A program made the translations under genes and the position numbers. The notes under the pieces were generated by a model, which worked only from the letters and a program-made list of their open reading frames with translations, did no database searches and had not been told where the DNA came from. A stretch of 64,000 nt of DNA from DASUPK01 sp963747425 (GTDB lineage: Bacteria; Actinomycetota; Thermoleophilia; Solirubrobacterales; 70-9), in assembly GCA_963747425.1 (NCBI GenBank), contig CAVVFJ010000001.1, forward strand, positions 62,001-126,000, given 5' to 3'. Positions 25,504 to 33,756 of this stretch are shown in pieces (position 1 is the stretch's first letter; each line of letters begins with the position of its first letter).

Positions 25504-26061
25504 GTGAGGAAACCCTCCGCCTCGACCGCGCTGGATGAGCTGGGGCGCCTCGACGCCGCCGTCTACGCGGCGATCGCCGAGACCGACACGCCCACCCTCG
25601 ACCACCTCTTCAGTCGTCTATCGCGATCCGCCGACTATTCGAAGCTCTCGATCGCGAGCGCCGTGGTGCTGGCGCTCGGCGGAGGACCGAACGGCCGCCG
25701 GGCTGCCTTTCGGGGCATGGCCGCCGTGGCCGTGACCGCGGCGATCGTCAACCTGGCCATCAAGCCGTTGTCCCGGCGCGCGCGGCCCGATCGGAAAGGC
25801 GCCTCGGTCCCGCCGGGTCGCCAGGTCAGGATGCCCGCGTCCCACTCGTTTCCCTCGGGACACACGGCCGCGGCGTTCGCGTTCGCGACCGGAGCGGGGC
25901 GGGCGCTTCCGTGGACGGCGCCGCCACTGACCCTCCTGGCGACGCTGGTGGGCTACTCCCGGGTCCACACGGGCGTTCATTACCCACTCGACGTGATCGT
26001 GGGCGCCCTCTGCGGGGTCGCACTGGCCACGGTCAGCGACCGGGCAGTGGATTTCATCTGA
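25504..26061 (+). CDS. PAP2 superfamily lipid phosphatase
   Basis: 185 residues with the three PAP2 motifs: KPLSRRARP, PSGHTAAAF and SRVHTGVHYPLDVIVG. The membrane helices surround these and the active site would face outward. Likely dephosphorylates lipid phosphates such as phosphatidic acid or undecaprenyl pyrophosphate. GTG start at 25504. Neighbour of the lipid kinase. Confidence 0.92.
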   Translation: MRKPSASTALDELGRLDAAVYAAIAETDTPTLDHLFSRLSRSADYSKLSIASAVVLALGGGPNGRRAAFRGMAAVAVTAAIVNLAIKPLSRRARPDRKGASVPPGRQVRMPASHSFPSGHTAAAFAFATGAGRALPWTAPPLTLLATLVGYSRVHTGVHYPLDVIVGALCGVALATVSDRAVDFI

Positions 26062-26070
26062 TTGGGGTGA
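26054..26070 (-). promoter_or_regulatory. 17-bp dyad, site F
   Basis: TCACCCCAATCAGATGA on the minus strand. It overlaps the PAP2 stop codon and lies 56 bases upstream of the small membrane protein at 26127. Confidence 0.4.
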
Positions 26071-26126
26071 TTCCGAGGGGCCGATCGTCCCCGACCATCC
26101 GTGTCCATCCAAGGAAGGAGCTTCAG

Positions 26127-26303
26127 ATGCTGTGGGTTGGACTCGGAATCGTGTATTTCATCCTGCTGGTCACTCTCGGGATCATGTCGATCAGGAAGGG
26201 CCACTGGGTCATGTTCCTGCTGGGCATCCCGTTCCCTGTGTTCTGGCTGATCGGGGCCATGATGGCGCCGCGCGGCGAGGCCGCAAGCTCCGGGGCCTAC
26301 TGA
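26127..26303 (+). CDS. Small two-TM membrane protein, 58 aa
   Basis: Two hydrophobic stretches (VGLGIVYFILLVTLGIMSI, VMFLLGIPFPVFWLIGAMMA) separated by RKGHW. The start ATG 26127 follows AAGGAAGGAG. Function unknown; small proteins of this sort often accompany stress operons. A hairpin terminator follows 16 bases after the stop. Confidence 0.75.
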   Translation: MLWVGLGIVYFILLVTLGIMSIRKGHWVMFLLGIPFPVFWLIGAMMAPRGEAASSGAY

Positions 26304-26319
26304 TCCGGGCGGAGGCTGG

Positions 26320-26346
26320 CTGACCCGGTCCGAGCGGCCGGGTCAG
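26320..26346. terminator. Bidirectional hairpin between convergent genes
   Basis: CTGACCCGG/CCGGGTCAG, a perfect 9-bp stem with a 9-base loop. It sits between the 58-aa protein (+) and the GAP-family gene (-) and overlaps the stop of the latter. Confidence 0.6.
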
Positions 26347-27038
26347 AGCAGCTCGATCGTGCCCTTCACGATCAGCAGGGCGCCGACCACGAGCGCTCCG
26401 CGGAAGGCGAGCACCTTGGAGTGGCGGTTGAACCATGCTTTGAACCGGTCGACCGCGTCCGGGGTCCACTCGGGCGCAAACGTGAAGGCGAGCAGCGGCA
26501 GCTCGATCAGCGCGAGCATGATCACGTTGAAGCCGAGGATCATCGCGACGGTGGCCGGCACGCTCGCGTCCTTGTCGGCGATGTGGCCCAGGCCGATCAG
26601 GTAGGACGCGCCGGGAAGAGTCAGCAGGGCCCCGATGACGAAGGTCGTCTTCGCTGTCCCCTGACTCAGTTTCTGCTGCCACTTCGGTGGTCCCTTGTCC
26701 TTCTTCTTCTCCTCGCGCCGACGGCGGCGCTCGGCGAGGCGACCGGTCTCGTTAGGAACCCGGCTGGGGCGGATCAGGTAGGCGACCAGCAGCAGCAGGC
26801 CGCCCAGCGTGAGATCCATGGCCGGGCTGAGCGTTGACTGCGCCGTGCTGGTGGCTCCCGAGGAGCCGTCGACCGCGAACACGATCACCATGCCCAGGGT
26901 GAGGCTCGTAAACAGCGCGCCGCACAGGTATCCGAGGAGCAGCCGCTTCGGGTGGTCGAGCAACAGCATCACGGTCGCGGCGCCGAGCAGGGTCGGGTTG
27001 ACCGCCGCGGTGAACGCCCAGAAGATGATTGTGTCCAT
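26343..27038 (-). CDS. GAP family membrane protein (Sap/LysE-like)
   Basis: 231 residues with six hydrophobic segments and a long basic loop (ERRRRREEKKKDKGPPKW) in the middle. FWAFTAAVNPTLLGAATVML at the start is typical of GAP/Sap proteins that move peptidolipids in mycobacteria. The transported substrate here is unknown. Follows the ClC gene by one base in the same direction, so the two form an operon. Confidence 0.82.
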   Translation of the reverse strand: MDTIIFWAFTAAVNPTLLGAATVMLLLDHPKRLLLGYLCGALFTSLTLGMVIVFAVDGSSGATSTAQSTLSPAMDLTLGGLLLLVAYLIRPSRVPNETGRLAERRRRREEKKKDKGPPKWQQKLSQGTAKTTFVIGALLTLPGASYLIGLGHIADKDASVPATVAMILGFNVIMLALIELPLLAFTFAPEWTPDAVDRFKAWFNRHSKVLAFRGALVVGALLIVKGTIELL

Positions 27039-27039
27039 C

Positions 27040-28422
27040 TCAGCTCGCCGTCGCAGGTTCCGAGGGAGTCGAGCGCGCGTCGAGTGCCTGAACAGTCAGG
27101 TAGGCGACCACCACTCCGAGGATGATCAGGGGTCCGGAGCCGAGTCCGGTGTGCACGGTGAAGAGCGTGGCGAGCACTACGGCGGAGAGCGGCAATCTGA
27201 GCACCGCGACCACCGCGGCACCCAGGCCCACCGCCACTGCGGGGGTCAGGTCGAAGCCAGGCAGCTGAGCGGCCATCAGGCCGGCCGCAGCTCCCAGGAA
27301 CATGGCCGGGAAGGTCGGGCCGCCACGGAAGGTGCCGAGGGAGATGCCGTAGGCGAGGCCCTTGAATGCGATCAGCAGGGCGAGCGCTGACAGGGACCAG
27401 GAGCCCGGGTTGTCCACCAGCGGCCCGATCGCGTCCTGCCCGGAGAAGAGAACCTGGTTGACGCCGTGGTCGGTCGTCTGCGAGAAGGCGATCCCCAATC
27501 CCGCGACGAGCAGTCCGACGACGGGAAGGACGATGAAGGGTTTGGGTGTCGCGATGCGCTGCGCCTCTCGCGCGAGGCGAAAGATGGCGAACGTGACCAC
27601 GGCGATCGCGGCGGCCAGCGGGATCGTCCAGAGGAAGTCGACGAACTCCGGCCGGGCAAAGGCCGGCAGGTGAAGGGGGCTGAGCGAGATGTCGGCTGTG
27701 CTGAGACCCGTCAGCGATCCCATCCCGATCGAAACCAGTGAGCCGATCCCGGCGGCGAGGAGGCCCGGAATCAGGACCAGCGGCATCCGCGATCCCCCGA
27801 GCCCGGCCGCCTCGATCAGGATCACGGCCGCGATGATCGGCGACCCGAACAGAAAGGACACGGCGGCGAAGGTCGCAGAGGTGGCGAGCAGCGTGCCGAG
27901 CTGGGGTGGCGCATCCGGGCGGATCGCCCGGACCATGAGAAACCCGATGCCGCCGCCGAGCGCAATCAGGGGTGCCTCGGGGCCGACCACCAGCCCCAGT
28001 CCGATCGAGGCGATGGCCGCGAGCACGACGCCCGGGAGGTCGACCGGCTGGGTGGGGGAGGCCTTGAGACCCTCGGCTGGGACGTGCCCCCCATTGCCGG
28101 GCAGGCGCGCGATCGCGAAGGCGGTGACCACACCGGCGAACGCGAGCACCGGGAGGTACCACCACAGCGGCGTCCCATGGTCGAAGCCGAGGTCATGGGG
28201 GATGTCGGTGAACACCCAGCGCTGGAGGTAGAAGATCAGCTCGAGGAAGCACCATGCCGCGAGGGAGGCGATTACACCAACGATCGCAGCCAAGACGAGC
28301 AAGGCGACGAAGGATCGGCTGCGCAGCGTCGAGGCGGGATCCGGCCCTGCCGGCTCGTCAGCCACAGGCGACCCGGCCCGATCCGCGGAGGATTCCGGCA
28401 ACCACGCCCGTGATCCAATCAT
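27040..28422 (-). CDS. ClC family chloride channel/transporter
   Basis: 460 residues, about 10-12 helices. Selectivity-filter regions are recognisable: GNGGHVPAEGL (for GSGIP), VGPEAPLIALGGG (for GREGP) and FRGGPTFPAMFLGAAAG (for GxFxP). The first motif departs from GSGIP and the second lacks the usual central Glu order, so coupling or selectivity may differ from E. coli ClcA. Start GTG/ATG region at 28422 lies 18 bases from dyad site A. Confidence 0.88.
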   Translation of the reverse strand: MIGSRAWLPESSADRAGSPVADEPAGPDPASTLRSRSFVALLVLAAIVGVIASLAAWCFLELIFYLQRWVFTDIPHDLGFDHGTPLWWYLPVLAFAGVVTAFAIARLPGNGGHVPAEGLKASPTQPVDLPGVVLAAIASIGLGLVVGPEAPLIALGGGIGFLMVRAIRPDAPPQLGTLLATSATFAAVSFLFGSPIIAAVILIEAAGLGGSRMPLVLIPGLLAAGIGSLVSIGMGSLTGLSTADISLSPLHLPAFARPEFVDFLWTIPLAAAIAVVTFAIFRLAREAQRIATPKPFIVLPVVGLLVAGLGIAFSQTTDHGVNQVLFSGQDAIGPLVDNPGSWSLSALALLIAFKGLAYGISLGTFRGGPTFPAMFLGAAAGLMAAQLPGFDLTPAVAVGLGAAVVAVLRLPLSAVVLATLFTVHTGLGSGPLIILGVVVAYLTVQALDARSTPSEPATAS

Positions 28423-28440
28423 CCGCGGCGGCGCCGATCA

Positions 28441-28457
28441 TCACCCGAACGGGATGA
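28441..28457 (+). promoter_or_regulatory. 17-bp dyad, site A
   Basis: TCACCCGAACGGGATGA, identical in reverse to site B (35634-35650). It lies 18 bases upstream of the ClC gene and 132 bases upstream of the LuxR-family gene. Flanking ATCA/TGAT bases extend the dyad. Confidence 0.55.
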
Positions 28458-28532
28458 TGCCGTTTGGACCGAGGGGCTGAGGCGCCTGGGTAGTCACTAC
28501 TGACGAGGGTCAGGAGCTTTCCCGGATACGAG

Positions 28533-28547
28533 CTCCCCTTCGGGGAG
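28533..28547 (+). promoter_or_regulatory. Small hairpin in LuxR-gene leader
   Basis: CTCCCC-TTC-GGGGAG stem-loop, 42 bases upstream of the LuxR-family start. The rest of the 167-base gap holds site A and no gene. Confidence 0.35.
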
Positions 28548-28589
28548 TAGGGTGAAAGACGCAGCACAAGAGACCGGAAGGAACCGCCT

Positions 28590-30782
28590 ATGCGTGTCCT
28601 CCCGAGGATCGGATATACGGGAATGACCTCGACCAGCCGGGATGGCGACGTGGATTCTCTGGCGCATGACCGTGCCGTGCCGCACGCCGGCCTCCCGGCT
28701 CGGCTGGACCTCATACCCCGGCCGCAGCTCGTGTCGCGCCTGCGGGAGGCCAGGGGCTATCCGCTCGTGCTCATCACCGCCCCGGCCGGGTATGCGAAGA
28801 GCAGCCTGCTGGCCCAGTGGGCGGAGGAGGACAATCGGCGATTCGCACTGCTGACGCTGGATTCACGCGACGACCGCCCCTCGCGCTTACTGAATCACCT
28901 GGTTCGAGCACTCGACTCCGTGAGCTCGCGGGGCCGCCCCTTCGTCGTCGCGATCGATGAGGCGGATGCGCTTCGCACCAAGGGTGCGCTGGCGGCGCTG
29001 GGCAACTCGATCGCATCCCTTCCTCTGGAAGGCCAGATCGTCCTCGTCTCGCGGCGCGAGCTCGCTCTGCCCCTGGGCAGAATGCGTGCGCATCGCCAGG
29101 TGTTCGAGCTCACACGGCGGGACCTTGCACTGAGCAGAGCCGAGAGCGGCGCACTGCTGAAGGCGATCGGGCCTCCCCTCACCACTGTCGAGGTTGATGC
29201 TCTCTACAAGCGGACGGAGGGCTGGCCGGCGGCGCTCTACCTGGCAGGACTCTCGCTCGGAGATAGGGACGGAGCGCCGATCGATGCGACCCAGTTCGGC
29301 GGCGATGACCGCTTCGTGGCCGACTACATGCGGGACGAGTTCCTCGCGGGCATTTCGGTTGCCCGCCTCAGATTCCTGATGCGGACCTCGATTCTCGAGG
29401 ACCTCGCTGGCAAGATCTGCGACGACGTTCTCGCGCGGACGGGATCCGGCAGGGTCCTGCGTGAGCTGGCTCGGTCGAAGCTTCCGGTGGAGCCGCTGGA
29501 TCACGCCGACGGCACCTATCGCTACCACCCACTCTTCAAGCAGACGCTCGTCTCGGAGCTCCATCGCCGGGAGCCGGAGCTCGAGTCCAACCTGCATCGC
29601 CGCGCCAGCGCCTGGTATTCGGAGCATGAGCGCTTCGAGCAGGCCATCGATCATGCGACCGCTGCCGGGGATGACAAGCGCGCGGCCGAGTTGATCTGGG
29701 CGCGCGCCGCGCCCTACCTCGCCGAGGGCCACCGCGAGGACCTGCACCGGTGGCTGGACCGCTTCAGCGACCGGAAGGTCGCGCGCTCCGGTCAGCTCGC
29801 GCTCGCGACGGCGCACCTCTATCTGGCGCTTGGCGACGGAGACCTCGCCGCACATTGGACTTCGGTCGCCCGGGAGGCGTTCGACGAGGCGGCGATGGAC
29901 GACTCCGACTTCGAGGCCGACCTGCTCATTCTGAGAGCGACCTTGCCGGCCCATGGAATCGGGCAGATGGGAGTCGACGCGATCCGGGCGGGCGAGCTCC
30001 ATCCTCCCGAGAGCCCCTGGCGGGCGATGTCGTATTTTTACGCCGGCGTCAGCCGGCACCTCGCGGACGATGTTGGGGGCGCCCGTGAGCTGCTCGAGGA
30101 GGGAGCGCGCAAGGGCTCGGCCACCGCCCCGATAGCGCAGGTTTTCTGCCTCGTCCAGCTGACGTTTCTCCACATGGAGAGAGACGACCTGGAGGACGCG
30201 CTCCGGGTCGTTGCCCAGGCCAGGGAGCAACTGGGGCGGTTCCAGCTCGGCGAGTATCCGATTCTCGCCTTCTTCTTCGTCGCATCCGCGCTGACCCGCG
30301 CGCACGACGGGCGCATCGAGGAGGCCGCAGCCGACAGCAACCGCGCCCGGAAGATGCTCGAGGGACTCGATGGTTTCCCCGACTGGTACCAGGGCGAGGC
30401 ACGGATCTACCTGGCTCGCGCCTGTCTGCTCCTGGACGATTCCCCCGCGGCCAGGGAGTTGCTGGCCGAGGCCGCTGAGTTCGCCGACAGGCTTGACGAC
30501 GCGCCGGCGCTCAGTCGCTGGCTGTCAGAGGCGGGATTGGCGACTGCCGCCATGGCCCGTGGGGAGGAACGTTCGGAACTGACCCCGGCCGAGCTCAGGA
30601 CGCTCCGATTCCTGCCGAGCCACCTCTCGTTCCGGGAAATCGCCGAGCAAAGCTTCGTGTCGGCCAATACCGTGAAGACGCAGGCGCAGGCCATCTATCG
30701 CAAGCTCGATGCATCGTCCCGCGGGGAGGCCGTCGAGCGCGCCCGCGATCGCGGTCTGCTCCAGGATGTATCCCATGTCTGA
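28590..30782 (+). CDS. LuxR family regulator, MalT/LAL type
   Basis: 730 residues. An N-terminal STAND-type NTPase has Walker A APAGYAKSSLLAQW (Gly to Ala before the Lys) and Walker B PFVVAIDEAD. A winged-helix region follows, then TPR-like helices from about residue 330 to 640. The C-terminal LuxR HTH is LTPAELRTLRFLPSHLSFRE, then IAEQSFVSANTVKTQAQAIY. Such regulators bind an inducer, oligomerise with ATP and activate transcription. GGAAGGA sits seven bases before ATG 28590. Overlaps the DUF2252 start by 8 bases. Confidence 0.9.
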   Translation: MRVLPRIGYTGMTSTSRDGDVDSLAHDRAVPHAGLPARLDLIPRPQLVSRLREARGYPLVLITAPAGYAKSSLLAQWAEEDNRRFALLTLDSRDDRPSRLLNHLVRALDSVSSRGRPFVVAIDEADALRTKGALAALGNSIASLPLEGQIVLVSRRELALPLGRMRAHRQVFELTRRDLALSRAESGALLKAIGPPLTTVEVDALYKRTEGWPAALYLAGLSLGDRDGAPIDATQFGGDDRFVADYMRDEFLAGISVARLRFLMRTSILEDLAGKICDDVLARTGSGRVLRELARSKLPVEPLDHADGTYRYHPLFKQTLVSELHRREPELESNLHRRASAWYSEHERFEQAIDHATAAGDDKRAAELIWARAAPYLAEGHREDLHRWLDRFSDRKVARSGQLALATAHLYLALGDGDLAAHWTSVAREAFDEAAMDDSDFEADLLILRATLPAHGIGQMGVDAIRAGELHPPESPWRAMSYFYAGVSRHLADDVGGARELLEEGARKGSATAPIAQVFCLVQLTFLHMERDDLEDALRVVAQAREQLGRFQLGEYPILAFFFVASALTRAHDGRIEEAAADSNRARKMLEGLDGFPDWYQGEARIYLARACLLLDDSPAARELLAEAAEFADRLDDAPALSRWLSEAGLATAAMARGEERSELTPAELRTLRFLPSHLSFREIAEQSFVSANTVKTQAQAIYRKLDASSRGEAVERARDRGLLQDVSHV

Positions 30783-32166
30783 CCCCCTGACCACTGGCGA
30801 GAGCGAGGCGAAGGGGAAAGCGTCGCGTCGCAAGACTTCCCGGTCGTCGCTTGGAGCCTGGGAGTCACCCGGCAAGCGCACCGATCCGGTCGAGATCCTC
30901 AAGCGCCAGGACAAGACCCGCGTTGACGAGCTCGTCCCGATCAGGCATGGGCGGATGGGCGCGTCGGCCTTCACCTTCTACAGGGGCGCGGCGGGAATCA
31001 TGGCCGCCGACCTCGCCGCCTCTCCCCGCACCGACCTCGCCGTCCAGCTCTGCGGCGACGCACACCTCTCCAACTTCGGCGTTTTCGCCGCGCCCGACCG
31101 GCGTCTGATCTTCGACATCAACGACTTCGACGAGACCCATCCGGGTCCGTTCGAGTGGGACGTCAAACGCCTCGTCGCCAGCTTCGCGATCGGGGGGCGG
31201 GACCTCGGTTTCAAGGAGCGCGATCGGCGCGCCGCGGTCGCGGATGTCGTGGGCGAGTACCGGAACGAGGTGCGCCGGCTGGCAGCGATGCGCACGATCG
31301 ACGTCTGGTACGAGCGCCTCGATATCGCCGCTCTGGACCAGTACCGCTCGCAGGTAAAGCGCAGGGCGGCCAAGAACTACGACAAGGCGGTCGCGAAGGC
31401 CGAGAGCAAGAACAGCCTCCGGGCCTTTGCGAAGCTCACGCATTCGGTGGATGGCGAGCTGCGCATAGTCAGCGACCCTCCGCTGATCACCCCTGTGGAC
31501 GAGGTCTTCGAGGGCGTCAAGTCCGACGCGCTGTTGAAGCGGTTGCTCGAGCTGCTGGCTCAGTACCGCAAGACCCTGGACGGTGATGTCCGCCACCTCG
31601 TCGAGGGCTATCGGTTCGTCCACGCCGCCCGCAAGGTCGTCGGCGTCGGCAGCGTCGGGACACGGGCCTGGATCGTGCTGTTGCTCGGCAGGGATTCCGA
31701 GGATCCCCTCTTCCTGCAGGTGAAGGAGGCCGAGAGGTCCGTCCTCGAGGGCCACGCCGGCAAGAGCAAGTTCAAGCAGCAGGGAAGACGCGTGGTCGAG
31801 GGCCAGCGGCTGATGCAAGCCGCCAGCGACATCTTCCTCGGCTGGTTGTCGGGGACCGATCCGGAGGGGGTCACCCGCGACTTCTACGTCCGCCAGCTCT
31901 GGGACGGCAAGGGGTCGGCCGAGATCGAGCGGATGACTCCCGTGACGATGGGCCTCTACGGAAAGCTCTGCGGGTGGACGCTGGCACGAGCACACGCTCG
32001 GTCCGGCGATCGGATGGCGATCGCCGCCTATCTCGGCAAGGGGGACGCCTTCGATCGCGCGATGGGCGACTTCGCCGAGGCCTATGCCGACCAGAACGAG
32101 AGCGACTTCAAGGACTTCGAGAGCGCCGTCAAGAAGGGCCGCCTGAAGGCCGTCAAGGGTCTTTGA
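30775..32166 (+). CDS. DUF2252 family protein (kinase-like fold)
   Basis: 463 residues. DUF2252 proteins share a phosphotransferase-like core, seen here as LCGDAHLSNFGVF (catalytic-loop-like) and IFDINDFDET (metal-loop-like), with later HAARKVVGVGSVGTRAWIVL and LFLQVKEAERSV. No substrate is known. ATG 30775 overlaps the end of the LuxR regulator, so the two form an operon and this protein may be its effector or target. Convergent 14-base overlap with the sigma gene. Confidence 0.87.
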   Translation: MSDPLTTGESEAKGKASRRKTSRSSLGAWESPGKRTDPVEILKRQDKTRVDELVPIRHGRMGASAFTFYRGAAGIMAADLAASPRTDLAVQLCGDAHLSNFGVFAAPDRRLIFDINDFDETHPGPFEWDVKRLVASFAIGGRDLGFKERDRRAAVADVVGEYRNEVRRLAAMRTIDVWYERLDIAALDQYRSQVKRRAAKNYDKAVAKAESKNSLRAFAKLTHSVDGELRIVSDPPLITPVDEVFEGVKSDALLKRLLELLAQYRKTLDGDVRHLVEGYRFVHAARKVVGVGSVGTRAWIVLLLGRDSEDPLFLQVKEAERSVLEGHAGKSKFKQQGRRVVEGQRLMQAASDIFLGWLSGTDPEGVTRDFYVRQLWDGKGSAEIERMTPVTMGLYGKLCGWTLARAHARSGDRMAIAAYLGKGDAFDRAMGDFAEAYADQNESDFKDFESAVKKGRLKAVKGL

Positions 32167-33319
32167 GGTCCGCGAGGCGCCGCTCGAGGAAGTTGCGCTC
32201 GGCGTTGGAGTGGACCAGTTCGAGCGCCCGCTCGTAGGCCTCGATGGCCTCTTCGGTTCGATCGAGCCGCCTCAGCAGCTCTGCCCGTGTCGAATGCAGG
32301 TAGTGGTAGTTCGCGAGCTCTAGACCGTCCACCAGCGCGAGGGCGTCCTCCGGGTCGCCGGCTTCGGCGATGGCGGCCGCCCTGTTCAGCTCCACCACGG
32401 GCGAGCCCGTCATGCGGGCGAGCTCGCCGTAGAGGACGGCGATCTGCGGCCAATCCACCGTCTCCTCGGTGTGGAGGATCGCGATCGCTGCCTGCAGCGC
32501 GTAGGGACCGGGGCCGCCCAGAGCCATGGCCCGATCGAGGGCCGTCCGGCCGCGCTCGATCTCCTCGTCGTCCCAGAGTGAGCGATCCTGATCGGCCAGC
32601 AGGACAAGCTCACCCTCCGCGAACCGCGCCTCGCTGCGCGCGTCGTTTGCCAGCATCAGCGCGAGCAGCCCGTGTACTTCCGGCTCGTCCGGCATCAGCT
32701 CGGCCAGCGCGCGGTCGATCCGAATCGCCTCCGCCGCGAGGTCGCCTCGGCCCCCGTAGCCCTCGTTGAAGATCAGATAGATCACCGCGAGCACAGCGGC
32801 GAGGCGGTCGGGAAGGAGGTGGGGGGGAGGCACGCGGAACGGGATGCCGGCAGCCTCGATCTTGTGCTTCGCCCGGACAAGGCGCTTGGCCATCGTCTCC
32901 TTCGGGACGAGGAACGCGCGCGCGATCTCCTCTGTGGTCAGGCCGCCGAGCGTCCGCAGGGTCAGCGCGACCTGGCCGTCGAGCGCCAGCGCGGGGTGGC
33001 AGCAGGTGAAGAGCAGCTCGAGCCGCTCGTCGGGAATGGTGGTCTCATCCATTTCGTCCTCCACGGGCTCCGGAACGTCGAGCAGCCGCGTCTTCTCGGC
33101 AAGTGTGCGGTCTCGCCTGATCCGGTCGATGGCCCGGTTGCGCGCGGTCGTCACCAGCCAGGCCCTGGGGTTGTCGGGTGTCCCGTCGCGCGGCCAGCGC
33201 TCCGCCGCGATCGCGAACGCCTCCTGAGCGGCCTCCTCGGCGAGCTCGAAGCTGCCGAGGAAGCCGATCAGGTTGGCGAGAACGCGGCCCCACTCGTCGC
33301 GGAAGACCTGCTCGAGGAT
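32153..33319 (-). CDS. ECF sigma factor, ECF42-like with C-terminal TPR domain
   Basis: Sigma region 2 (LEQVFRDEWGRVLANLIGFL, RAWLVTTARNRAIDRIRRD) and region 4 (TLRTLGGLTTEEIARAFLV) are followed by a long C-terminal DUF6596/TPR part (IYLIFNEGYGG... ERALELVHSNAERNFLERRL). This layout and the upstream DGPF protein define ECF42, which lacks an anti-sigma. No ATG, GTG or TTG exists in frame ahead of region 2. The end given assumes ATC 33319-33317, with GGAG eight bases upstream, and GTG 33154 would delete region 2. Confidence 0.85.
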   Translation of the reverse strand: MLEQVFRDEWGRVLANLIGFLGSFELAEEAAQEAFAIAAERWPRDGTPDNPRAWLVTTARNRAIDRIRRDRTLAEKTRLLDVPEPVEDEMDETTIPDERLELLFTCCHPALALDGQVALTLRTLGGLTTEEIARAFLVPKETMAKRLVRAKHKIEAAGIPFRVPPPHLLPDRLAAVLAVIYLIFNEGYGGRGDLAAEAIRIDRALAELMPDEPEVHGLLALMLANDARSEARFAEGELVLLADQDRSLWDDEEIERGRTALDRAMALGGPGPYALQAAIAILHTEETVDWPQIAVLYGELARMTGSPVVELNRAAAIAEAGDPEDALALVDGLELANYHYLHSTRAELLRRLDRTEEAIEAYERALELVHSNAERNFLERRLADLKDP

Positions 33320-33321
33320 CT

Positions 33322-33681
33322 CTATCTCTCCACGATCGGCCGGATTTCGATCGCGCCGCCCATGCGAGCCGCCGGAATCTTGGAGGCGAGCTCGATCGCG
33401 GCGTCGAGGTCGTCGGCCTCGTAGGTAAGCCAGCCTCCGATCGCCTCCTTGACGGAGACGAACGGGCCGTCGGTGGTCAGCGTCTTGTCGTCGTCAACGC
33501 GGACGGTGGTCGCCGTCTCGGGATTCGCCAGCTGGAAGTCGTTGGGCGTCACGCCGGGAGTCTGATTGACCTCCTGGTATGCGCCGTAGACTGCCTTCTG
33601 CTCGTCCTCGGAGAGGTTCTCCCACTCCTCCGTGCCGGGGATCGGCGTGGTGCCCTGATGGATCAGCAACGCGTACTTCAT
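33322..33681 (-). CDS. YciI-like DGPF domain protein
   Basis: 119 residues beginning MKYALLIHQGTTPIPG with the DGPF signature TTDGPFVSVKEAIGGW. These small dimeric proteins are the regular partners of ECF42 sigma factors; their role in sensing is unclear. Its stop codon TAG at 33324 overlaps or abuts the translation start region of the sigma gene, which suggests coupling. Confidence 0.9.
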   Translation of the reverse strand: MKYALLIHQGTTPIPGTEEWENLSEDEQKAVYGAYQEVNQTPGVTPNDFQLANPETATTVRVDDDKTLTTDGPFVSVKEAIGGWLTYEADDLDAAIELASKIPAARMGGAIEIRPIVER

Positions 33682-33756
33682 GGCTACCTCCTGTTGAGAG
33701 TTTCGCCTCAGAGACGAACGGAGGGCGTGGAAATGGACAGCCGCGAGCGGAAGCGC

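Noticed and set aside
28539..28555. Seventh copy of the 17-bp dyad ending GGGTGA
   Set aside because: The left end is TTC rather than TCA and there is no dyad symmetry.
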